64,000 nt of DNA from Parafrankia sp041008525 (lineage in GTDB: Bacteria; Actinomycetota; Actinomycetes; Frankiales; Frankiaceae): assembly GCF_041008525.1 (NCBI RefSeq), contig NZ_JBFLUG010000022.1, forward strand, positions 1 through 64,000, read 5' to 3'. The position numbers and the translations under genes are program-made. Every line of letters starts with the position of its first letter. Positions within the stretch are counted from its first letter, which is position 1. The notes below the pieces were generated by a model. It saw only the letters and a list, made by a program, of their open reading frames with translations, was not told the origin of the DNA and ran no database searches. This document shows, piece after piece, positions 1 through 6,957 of the stretch.

Positions 1-69
1 CCATCACGACCGTCACAGCCAGGAACAGTCCCAGGCCTGTCACTACCGATCGCGGTCACCCCGACGTGA

Positions 70-542
70 TCCGAACAAGAGACCAAGCAGCTGGCTCACC
101 GCACGCACGTGCGGAAGACAGGGCTAGCCGCGCTGCGGGACCGGGGCCTGATCGAGACCGACACCGAGCCCGGTCTGCTCTCCGACCTGGTGTCGGTCTG
201 GCTGACCCGGGCGGGGCGGGCCGCGGTCCGAGCCCACAACGGCACCCCTGCGCGGGCGAGCCGACCGCGCTGGGCACTGTCGGAATGGCTGTGGCGCCAG
301 ATGGCCGCCGTCGCCCGAACCGGCGAGGACGGACTGCTGTCCGACCAGCTCGCGACGACCGCTCATCTCTACCTCGACGCCGGTCACGCCCACCGGCGCG
401 GCAACCGGCTCTATCTGCGCACCGTCTGCCGACACATCCCAGTGACCTACCGGCACCAGATGTACGGCACCGACCGGAGTACCGGTACCACCTCAACCTG
501 CCCGCGCAGCCCGACCAGCCGTCAGACGACGCCTCCGCTTAG
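70..542 (+). pseudogene. Frameshifted winged-helix-like hypothetical protein remnant
   Basis: The frame opens after a TGA at 67-69, with GTG at 109 as the first usable start. It encodes a Leu/Arg-rich segment (KTGLAALRDRGLIETDTEP) resembling the recognition-helix and wing region of a winged-helix DNA-binding protein, then a conserved-looking Trp/Arg-rich middle part. Near 455-485 the sensible protein moves to another frame, whose tail (EYRYHLNLPAQP) ends at a TAG at 540-542, while the original frame runs on as low-quality Ser/Thr/Pro-rich sequence to 666. The N-terminal half of a normal HTH domain is also missing. I read this as a decayed gene. The family assignment is a guess from composition and resemblance. 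Confidence 0.4.
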
Positions 543-663
543 GGCCAATTTCCGTTCCGATCCTCCTCGACCCCCACATCGGTTTCGAGGCCGGACCTGC
601 CTCCGCCATTGGGGGGAGCGGCGTCTCGTTCTTTCGGTGGGTCTCCGACGCCTGGGCTGTCTC

Positions 664-675
664 TAGGCTGGGTGT
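664..675 (+). promoter_or_regulatory. Putative leaderless promoter -10 (TAGGCT)
   Basis: TAGGCT at 664-669 fits the actinobacterial TANNNT -10 consensus and is followed by six bases before the GTG start at 676. That is the spacing expected when transcription starts on the start codon. No Shine-Dalgarno sequence precedes the GTG. I see no convincing -35 box. Confidence 0.4.
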
Positions 676-1818
676 GTGTTCACTACCGGCCTGCGCTCGC
701 TCTGGGACGAGCCCCGCGCCGCGGACACGCCCGAACGGGTGTGGCTCGACCGGGTGCTGGTCGGCGTGGTGATGGTGGCGGCGTTGCTCGAAGGAACCCT
801 CCGAGAGGACGTCACCTGGCGGCCGGTCGTGACGATCGTGACGGTCGGACTTGCGCCGGTGCTGCTATGGCGGCGTACTCACCCGTTGGTCTGCGTCGTG
901 GTGGGCTTCGGCACCGGGATGGCGTTAGGACTGGCGAGCTGGCTGGGCGGGACCCCAGGCGTGGGCCTAAACACGATGATCTACATCCTGGTGCTCGTCT
1001 ATTCGCTGGTCCGCTGGGGCTCAGGGCGTCAGATCGTGATGGGGCTGCTGGTGGTTGCGGTCGCCGCGGTGTTCAGCTTGGCGACCGACTACACCGGGCC
1101 AGCCGAGCTCTTCGGCGGGTTGGCGGTCCTGGCGGCGGCGGCAGCGGGCGGAGCGGCGTTCCGCTACCGCGCCGAGAGTCGGCGCCGGGCGCTCGACCAG
1201 GTCCGCAGCCAGGAGCGCGTCGGCCTCGCGCGCGAGCTGCACGACTCGGTCGCCCACCACGTCTCGGCGATCATTCTGCAAGCGCAGGCTGGCATGACGA
1301 TGGCCGCGAAGCGACCTGAAGCGGCGCTCGAGGCGCTTGCGATCATCGAGGGGGAAGCGTCGCGGACGCTGGCGGAGATGCGAGCGATGGTCCGGGTGCT
1401 GCGTGACGGAGCGCCGGCGGAGTACGGTCCCCAGCCCGGCGTCGCCGACCTGGTGTTCCTCGCCCGCCGCGAACCGGACCCCGTCGTCGACGTGGAGTTG
1501 GCGGGTGATCTGGCCGGACTTCGGCCCCAGGTCGACGCCGCCGTGTACCGGATGGCGCAGGAGGCGCTGACCAACGCGCTGCGGCACGCCCGAAACGCCT
1601 CGCGTGTGGAGATCAGGGTCGTCGAGGGCGCAGGAAGGCTGCGGCTCCGCGTGACCGACGACGGCCAGATCGACCCGGCGCGGCCAGCGACCCACGGTTT
1701 CGGGCTGCTGGGGATGACCGAGCGCGTGCAGCTGCTCGGCGGCACGCTACGCGCTGGGCCGACGATCGAGGGCGGGTGGGCGGTCGACGCCGAGCTGCCG
1801 ATGGAGTTGCCCCTATGA
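676..1818 (+). CDS. NarL-family sensor histidine kinase
   Basis: A 380-residue membrane histidine kinase. The N-terminal half has about five hydrophobic segments (residues 28-160) with short loops and no large extracellular domain. The dimerisation/phosphoacceptor helix has the HisKA_3 signature LARELHDSVAHHV with phospho-accepting His189. A HATPase_c domain follows, with N-box EALTNALRHA, a DDG G1 box and GFGLLGM. It should autophosphorylate and pass phosphate to the response regulator whose ATG overlaps its stop (ATGA at 1815). The signal is unknown. The GTG start at 676 lacks an SD but sits just after a TAGGCT box, suggesting a leaderless transcript. Confidence 0.93.
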   Translation: MFTTGLRSLWDEPRAADTPERVWLDRVLVGVVMVAALLEGTLREDVTWRPVVTIVTVGLAPVLLWRRTHPLVCVVVGFGTGMALGLASWLGGTPGVGLNTMIYILVLVYSLVRWGSGRQIVMGLLVVAVAAVFSLATDYTGPAELFGGLAVLAAAAAGGAAFRYRAESRRRALDQVRSQERVGLARELHDSVAHHVSAIILQAQAGMTMAAKRPEAALEALAIIEGEASRTLAEMRAMVRVLRDGAPAEYGPQPGVADLVFLARREPDPVVDVELAGDLAGLRPQVDAAVYRMAQEALTNALRHARNASRVEIRVVEGAGRLRLRVTDDGQIDPARPATHGFGLLGMTERVQLLGGTLRAGPTIEGGWAVDAELPMELPL

Positions 1819-2471
1819 CGACGCGCGTGCTGGTGGCAGACGACCAGGATCTGGTGCGCACCGGCCTGTCGATGATCCTTGACGCCCAGCCCGACATCGA
1901 GGTCGTCGGCCAAGCCGCCGACGGCAACGCCGCCGTCGAGCTGGCGCATCGGCTCCGCCCCGACGTGTGCCTGGTCGACATTCGGATGCCCGGGCTGGAC
2001 GGCATCGAGGTGACCGAACTCCTCGCAGGGCGGGGCGTCGCGGACCCCATCGCGGTGGTGGTGATCACGACGTTCGACCTGGACGAGTACGTCCACGGCG
2101 CGCTTCGGGCCGGAGCCCGAGGATTTCTCCTCAAGGATGCCGGGCCAGAGTTGCTGGTGCAGGCTGTCCATGCCGCCGCCGTCGGCGATGCCCTGATCGC
2201 GCCGAACATCACCCGCAGGCTGCTGGCGACCCTTGCCGCGGGGGCCTCGTCGAAACGCCGTACCCAACCGATCGAGCCGCTCACCCAACGCGAGGAGGAG
2301 GTGCTGAAACTGGTCGCTGTCGGCCGCACGAACGCGGAGATCGCCGCCGAGCTGTTCATCAGCTTGACGACCGCCAAGACCCACGTCGCGAGCCTGCTGA
2401 CCAAGATCGGCGCCCGGAACAGGGTCGAGCTCGCGATGTGGGCCTACGACACCGGCCGGGTGGGGCACTGA
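1815..2471 (+). CDS. NarL/LuxR-family response regulator
   Basis: A 218-residue regulator with a receiver domain (residues 1-120) and a LuxR-type HTH (about 150-215). The acidic pocket is DD at 9-10, the phosphorylation site is Asp55 in the LVDIRMPGLDG loop, and the conserved Lys is in FLLKDAG. The output domain has the usual LTQREEEVLKLVAVGRTNAE and TAKTHVASLLTKI helices. I chose the ATG overlapping the kinase stop over a longer in-frame start at 1776, because the receiver begins immediately (MTTRVLVADDQ). Translational coupling to the kinase marks them as a two-component pair. Target genes are unknown; the adjacent membrane protein gene is one candidate. Confidence 0.95.
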   Translation: MTTRVLVADDQDLVRTGLSMILDAQPDIEVVGQAADGNAAVELAHRLRPDVCLVDIRMPGLDGIEVTELLAGRGVADPIAVVVITTFDLDEYVHGALRAGARGFLLKDAGPELLVQAVHAAAVGDALIAPNITRRLLATLAAGASSKRRTQPIEPLTQREEEVLKLVAVGRTNAEIAAELFISLTTAKTHVASLLTKIGARNRVELAMWAYDTGRVGH

Positions 2472-2712
2472 ACCGAACCTGACGTACATGCACGACGACT
2501 GGTCCCGGCCGGGAGCGACCGAGGCCCACAACGAGCGCAGCGCCTTCGTCACCTTCTGTCCAGTGTAGGGACAGCGCGGCAGCGGCGGATCAGCCGAAAG
2601 CACGAGAGAGAGACCATCTCATCGGCCAGGCGAACTCCGGCCTCCGGGCCGGTGTGCCCGCCGCCGGGCTCAGCGATCGTGGACGTACCGATCCTCACCG
2701 ACGACGGAGCCC

Positions 2713-3195
2713 ATGATGAGAACGCGTCAACCCACCACCACACTGGAAGACCAGCCGATCCCGGTGAGAGCCAAACTCGCCGCGGCGTGGACCAGCTTCA
2801 TGTTCCTGTACGCCTACGTGGACATTCTCAACTTCTTCACGCCCGGCGTCATCGAAGACATCCTCGACGGCAAGGTCTTCGAGTTCGACCTCTCCCAGAC
2901 CTTTTCGACCACGGCGCTGACCCTGGTGGCCATCCCGATCCTCATGGTCGTGCTGTCGATGACGCTGCCCGCCCCGGCGACCCGCATCACGAACCTCATC
3001 GTGGCCTCGCTCTACGTTCCCGTCACGGCATTCAACGCGGTGGGCGAGTCCTGGCTGTACTTCTACGGCCTTGGCATCGTACTGGAACTGATCCTACTCA
3101 CCCTCATCGTGCGGTACGCCTGGACCTGGCCCCGCACCGCACCGTCGGCGACCAGCCCGGACCGTGAAACCGTTCGCGCCCAGCAGCAAGCATGA
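2713..3195 (+). CDS. DUF6326-like four-helix membrane protein
   Basis: A 160-residue integral membrane protein with four predicted hydrophobic helices at roughly residues 23-45, 60-80, 90-110 and 118-138. The first helix contains TSFMFLYAYVDILNFF, and a short loop carries FTPGVIEDILDGK. Layout and size resemble the DUF6326 family of small actinobacterial membrane proteins; no biochemical function is known to me. Two adjacent ATGs (2713 and 2716) could start it. It lies 240 bp downstream of the two-component pair on the same strand and could be a target, but that is only positional. Its stop overlaps the next ATG as ATGA. Confidence 0.7.
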   Translation: MMRTRQPTTTLEDQPIPVRAKLAAAWTSFMFLYAYVDILNFFTPGVIEDILDGKVFEFDLSQTFSTTALTLVAIPILMVVLSMTLPAPATRITNLIVASLYVPVTAFNAVGESWLYFYGLGIVLELILLTLIVRYAWTWPRTAPSATSPDRETVRAQQQA

Positions 3196-3932
3196 ACCCA
3201 AGAACGGTCCCCGTCCTGTTCGGGACGCGAATCCGGTCAGAACAGGGTGTCGCGCACTGCCGCGAGGTATTCGTGGAGACCGCGAGTACCCGGGGCGAAC
3301 GGCCGGAGTTGCGGCGGGCGCTGGGGCTGCTGCGGGACTGGGACACCCTGGTGATCTACAAGCCCGACCGGGTCGCCCGTTCCATGAAGGAACTCCTGGT
3401 GCTCCTCGAGGACGAGCTGCACGCCCGCGGGATCAACCTCCACATCCTCACCGGCATCTGCGCAGGCCTGCACCGCCCGGCGGGGGCGACGATCGCGGAC
3501 AAGATGCTGTTCATGGCCGCCGAAACGGAACGGGAACTGATCCGCGAGCGGACGTTGGACGGGCTGCGCGCCGCCGAGGCCGCCGGGCGGCGCGGCGGAC
3601 GGCCGGTCCGGGTCGATGAGGACACCCTCGCGGTGGTGCAGGCCCGGCGGGCCCGGGGCGAGTCGGTCAGCGAGATCGCGCGGAGGTTGGGGGTCGGGCG
3701 CTCGACGGTGTACCGGGCCCTGCAACACCACGCACTCCCCGGCGTCACCTGGACCCGGACCCTGCCGGCATGGCAACGCCACCCCGCTAGATCATCGCTA
3801 CCGCCAACGACTGCACCAGTCCTCCCCGACCCCCAAGTCCTGACCCGCGTCCAGGTGGGCACGGCGAACCTGACCGTCGCCCACGGAGCGGATCAGGGGC
3901 AGGTGAAGGTGGCGCGGTCGGGGACCCGATGA
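3192..3932 (+). pseudogene. Serine recombinase (resolvase/invertase) lacking its catalytic N-terminus
   Basis: Homology to resolvase/invertase recombinases begins at about residue 24 (HCREVFVETAS) and continues through LLRDWDTLVIYKPDRVARS, the long E-helix segment ending in ERELIRERTLDGL, the GRRGGRP linker and a C-terminal HTH (EIARRLGVGRSTVYRAL). The usual first 25-30 residues, which carry the Tyr-x-Arg-x-Ser motif with the nucleophilic serine, are absent. The leader from ATG 3192 is unrelated, and no frame upstream restores it. The protein could bind DNA but should not cut it. About 50 residues of low-complexity tail follow the HTH. Its ATG overlaps the previous stop. It is probably a transposon or plasmid remnant. 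Confidence 0.75.
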
Positions 3933-4064
3933 CGCGTCTGTCAGTGGGGGGCTCGTGCGGCCGGCGTCGTGCCCGCCGCCGGTTGACTGCCGGCCGCCCC
4001 GACGCCCCATCGTTCTGTGCAGGCCTCCAGTCTGGCTAACGTGTGGTGCGGCATTCTGCGCTGG

Positions 4065-4394
4065 ATGGACACCAATCAGGACACCAGTGCGGCCGGCGGC
4101 GTGGACGATGATCCCGCAGCCTGGCCCGACGACCGGATGGTCGACTACGCCGGGTTCTCGCGCCTGACGGGCCTGCGGACCGGCACGTTGCGGCACTACG
4201 GCACGAAGTCGAAAGGCCGGCCGGCCGAGCGGCGGCTGATCCCCGAGCCGGACGACCACGCACGCGAGCCGGACGGCTCGGCGATCGAGGCCCGGCCACG
4301 GTGGAAGGTCAGCACGGTCCGGGCGTGGATGGCCAGTCGCCCTGGCACTGGCCGGGCTGGTGTCAAACGCGGCCCGCGCAGGAGCACGTCGTAG
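4065..4394 (+). CDS. Small helix-turn-helix protein of mobile-element type
   Basis: About 109 residues from ATG 4065; an upstream in-frame start at 4017 is also possible. The core, MVDYAGFSRLTGLRTGTLRH and later WKVSTVRAWMASRPG, has the two-part pattern of small AlpA/MerR-like HTH proteins: a first helix choosing DNA and a C-terminal helix after a wing. The middle is charged and Pro-rich (IPEPDDHAREPDG). Such proteins act as excisionases or regulators of integrated elements, which suits its place between a broken recombinase and IS wrecks. The assignment rests on pattern only, and the gene may be a passenger without function. Confidence 0.5.
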   Translation: MDTNQDTSAAGGVDDDPAAWPDDRMVDYAGFSRLTGLRTGTLRHYGTKSKGRPAERRLIPEPDDHAREPDGSAIEARPRWKVSTVRAWMASRPGTGRAGVKRGPRRSTS

Positions 4395-4503
4395 TACGGG
4401 CCGGCCGGCGCCGTCCGCGGCTTTGGAGCGCACCACGTCGGCGCGGCGCTCCGCCGCCTGACTCTTTGGAGCGTTCCCGATTTTGTGGACAGTACTGACT
4501 GTG

Positions 4504-4867
4504 CTACACAAAGACCCGGTTCGTCAAATTTCTCCTCGAACTCGACAAGGGTGGGGTAGCCGATCGCGGAATGTATCCGCTGCCGGTTGTAGTAGATCTC
4601 GATGTATTCGAAGACTCCGGCTCGGACGCGGTCGATGGTGTCGAAGGGGCGGAGATGGATGAGCTCCTTCTTGAGGGTGGCCCAGAAGGATTCTGCGGCG
4701 GCGTTCCGGCCGACAGATCAACGCCAGGGCACCCGAGAGGCCGGTCGTAACAAGGGTCAGACCAGCGTGGCAGCGACAACATGATGCTCGCAGTCGAAAC
4801 ATATCCCGGTGCGGCCGACCGAGTTCCGGACGTTGTTGTCGCGGCAGAAGGCGACGAAGTCGTGGCC
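4504..4867 (-). pseudogene. IS3-family transposase (OrfB, DDE) C-terminal remnant, interrupted
   Basis: On the minus strand two pieces of one IS3-family integrase domain can be read. From 4867 to 4793 the frame gives GHDFVAFCRDN and SVGRTGICFD. From 4705 to about 4510 it gives NAAAESFWATLKKELIHLRP, VFEYIEIYYNRQRIHSAIGY and PTLVEFEEKF. In intact family members FD and NAAAESFW are adjacent, with the Glu being the last catalytic acid of the DDE triad. Here 87 bp separate them, and the extra sequence reads into a TGA. The N-terminal two-thirds, including both catalytic Asp residues, is gone. Non-functional. Confidence 0.75.
4706..4792. other. 87-bp insertion inside the IS3-family transposase remnant
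   Basis: The boundaries are set by the normally contiguous FD/NAAAESFW junction of IS3-type transposases. The insert adds 29 codons including an in-frame TGA. I find no clear terminal inverted repeats, target duplication or second copy in this window. It could be a small non-autonomous element, recombination debris, or a junction between two related IS copies. Confidence 0.5.
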
Positions 4868-5040
4868 GGTGTTGCGACGACCGGTTGAGTTCGGTCTGTC
4901 CACGGAAGCGGGACCGCTCCACTTCGGCTGCATCATCGACGTGGGTGACGGCTCGTTCAAGATGGCCAACAGCGCAGGGACAATCATCCACAACTGGTGA
5001 GACAGATGTCCGGCTGCCGGCAGCCGGACGTCTCGAGGCG

Positions 5041-5181
5041 TTGAGCGAGGATGCCCCGGTTCAGGCCGGCTTTCTGCCAGACGTTCCGGCCGGGCTGGTC
5101 GAGGGTGCCGCACGCCGACCGGGTCATGGCCTTCACCCGCAGGTCTTCGACGCGGATCACGTCGTAATGTGCCTTTGAAGA
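5041..5181 (-). pseudogene. TnpB (IS200/IS605 or IS607 type) internal fragment
   Basis: The minus-strand frame reads HYDVIRVEDLRVKAMTRSA, then DQPGRNVWQKAGLNRGILAQ. This is the RuvC-like core segment of TnpB RNA-guided nucleases, with catalytic Glu in the VEDL motif followed by the conserved R-x3-QKAGLNR-x-IL block. Homology stops where the usual GWG and the zinc-ribbon CysxxCys should follow, and nothing matches on the N-terminal side. Only about 47 codons remain, so no activity is expected. It lies head-to-tail with the IS3 remnant on the same strand. Confidence 0.7.
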
Positions 5182-5223
5182 AGCGAAGAACACCCATCTT
5201 CGCGCCGACCGCGGCCTTCCGGG

Positions 5224-5733
5224 TCAGGACGGTTGCCGGGCTTCGAGGTTGAGGCGGGCCTCGTAGCCGACGCAGCTGGTCATGAGCCGCATGGCGCCAG
5301 GCCTGATGGTGCCGTCGCAGGGAAGCGGGCGCGCGTCGGTGACTCTGACCCAGGCGAGGCCCGGACGCGCCGACAGCGGAACTGCCGTGACCATGGAGAA
5401 GGTGCCGTCCTCACGGACGGGGACCGGGCCGAGATCGATGTCGTCCTTCCCCGTCTGGACAAGGACGAGTCGGTGCCCGCCGTCCGACGAAAGCGCGCGC
5501 TCGCAGGCGTTGTCCTGGCTGGAGACCGTCAGCGGCTCGCCCAACGGTACCGACACCGGTTCCACGACCGGCCCGTCGCGCTGGCAGGGCCGGGTCTCGC
5601 CGCTGTTGTCCGCCGCCCCGCCCGTCCCCGCCAACAGCGCTACTGCCGCTCCCGCCACCAGTACGAAGGACGACGCCATTCCCAGTGGCAGCCATGCCCG
5701 GCGCCCACCCCACCAGCCCTGATTTCTCATCAT
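5224..5733 (-). CDS. Exported or membrane-anchored protein of unknown function
   Basis: A 169-residue protein with a Trp/Arg-rich N-terminus, one hydrophobic segment (about residues 15-37, ending ALLAGTGGAA) acting as signal peptide or anchor, and an extracytoplasmic part of about 130 residues with four cysteines (near positions 50, 76, 139 and 153) that could form disulfides. The mature part contains several short beta-like stretches (HRLVLVQTGKDDIDLGPVPV). I do not recognise the family. Two adjacent ATGs (5733 and 5730) begin it. It follows the histidine phosphatase gene by 8 bp on the same strand, so the two are probably cotranscribed. Confidence 0.65.
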   Translation of the reverse strand: MMRNQGWWGGRRAWLPLGMASSFVLVAGAAVALLAGTGGAADNSGETRPCQRDGPVVEPVSVPLGEPLTVSSQDNACERALSSDGGHRLVLVQTGKDDIDLGPVPVREDGTFSMVTAVPLSARPGLAWVRVTDARPLPCDGTIRPGAMRLMTSCVGYEARLNLEARQPS

Positions 5734-5741
5734 TCTCGTTT

Positions 5742-6695
5742 CTAGCGCATGATTCGACGGACTGATACCGGAAATGTCTGATCAGCGGCGGGGGTGGACG
5801 CAGCGCCGGGTCGGTGCTGCGGGTACGGACAACCGCGGAGAGGACCTTGGCGACGGTGTGCTGATTCCGCCGGGGATCCACCGCGGTGAACGCGGCGGCC
5901 GCGGTCAGCGGTCCGCCCTGCGACACCGCCCGGGCCCGCACCGCACCATCGCTGCTCCCCGGGTACACCCGGTTCGGCGGATGCCAGATTCCCGCCCCCA
6001 CCGCCCCCACCGGCACCGCTGTCCCCGCCCGTGCCGCCGGGCGATGGCGGAGCCGGCAGCAGGTCGGCCACGGACCCGCCGATGTCGTTGATCCGCCGGA
6101 CGAACGGACGGTGGTCGCCGTACCGCACCACGGTCAGCGAGCAGGGATCGACCGTGATCCGGTGGTACATGTCGAGGTGCATGCCCAGCGCGTCGGCGAC
6201 CACGGTGCGGATCACATCGCCGTGCGAGCACAGCAGCCAGGTCGCGTCGGGGCCGAGCCGCTCGTTCCACTCGCGCACCGCGGTCACCCCGCGGGCCTGG
6301 GTGTCACGCAGCGCCTCCCCGCCCGGGAAGGTCACCGCGCTCGGCTGGCTCTGCACGATCTTCCACAGCGGTTCCTTGGCCAGGGCGGCAAGCTCCTTGC
6401 CGGTCCAGTCGCCGTAGTGGCACTCCCCCACCCGGTCGTCGGTGACGACGTCCTGGGTGCCGCCCGGGGCCGCGGGGCCCTCCGGCCGACGGCCCGCGAT
6501 CGCCTGGGCGGTCTGGTGGCAGCGGTCGAGCGGACTGGACACGATCGCGGCCAGCGGGATCCCGACGAGGCGTTCGGCCAGCGCCGAGGCCTGCGCGCGG
6601 CCCCGGTCGTCGAGGCCGACCCCTGGGGTCCAGCCGAGCAGGATCTTGCCGGTGACCTCGGTGAGACCGTGTCGCACCAGCAGGACGGTGGTCAA
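5742..6695 (-). CDS. Histidine phosphatase (phosphoglycerate mutase-like, MSMEG_4193 type)
   Basis: The protein begins TTVLLVRHGLTEVTGK, the RHG phosphohistidine motif of the histidine-phosphatase superfamily. Further conserved parts are SSPLDRCHQTAQAI, DDRVGECHYGDWTGKEL and the second catalytic His in WLLCSHGDVIRT, matching the actinobacterial MSMEG_4193/TIGR03848 family. I prefer TTG 6695, which has GAAGGGA about 7 bases upstream, over ATG 6716, which has no SD. After about residue 205 the protein becomes a roughly 110-residue Gly- then Arg-rich tail, unusually long for the family; a frameshift near 6000 would also explain it. The substrate is unknown. Confidence 0.8.
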   Translation of the reverse strand: MTTVLLVRHGLTEVTGKILLGWTPGVGLDDRGRAQASALAERLVGIPLAAIVSSPLDRCHQTAQAIAGRRPEGPAAPGGTQDVVTDDRVGECHYGDWTGKELAALAKEPLWKIVQSQPSAVTFPGGEALRDTQARGVTAVREWNERLGPDATWLLCSHGDVIRTVVADALGMHLDMYHRITVDPCSLTVVRYGDHRPFVRRINDIGGSVADLLPAPPSPGGTGGDSGAGGGGGGGNLASAEPGVPGEQRWCGAGPGGVAGRTADRGRRVHRGGSPAESAHRRQGPLRGCPYPQHRPGAASTPAADQTFPVSVRRIMR

Positions 6696-6957
6696 CCCAG
6701 ACTTCCCTTCACCCATGCACAGCAGACGGGGCGGGCGCCCACCAGGCGACACGGTCGGACACACGAGCCGTCCTCGTCGGCCGTCCCGCCCGGCCGACGA
6801 GGGTCGGACTGGCATGGTGACCAGGTCGGACGTGCCCGTGAGGGCGTCCACGCACCACGGTGACGGCGCGTGATCAGACCACCCGGGGACCACCCACCGC
6901 ACCACGCTACCGAGCAGGCGCACCCGGGACTGTCGGAGGCGTCGTTACGCTTCGGCC

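Noticed and set aside
2556..2574. CTGTCC/GGACAG inverted repeat after the response regulator as terminator
   Set aside because: A 6-bp stem with a 7-base loop is too weak to call.
4809..5000. A plus-strand 63-codon frame (ends SFKMANSAGTIIHNW)
   Set aside because: It looks less GC-biased than others, but it overlaps antisense IS3 and TnpB remnants, has no SD and matches no family I know.
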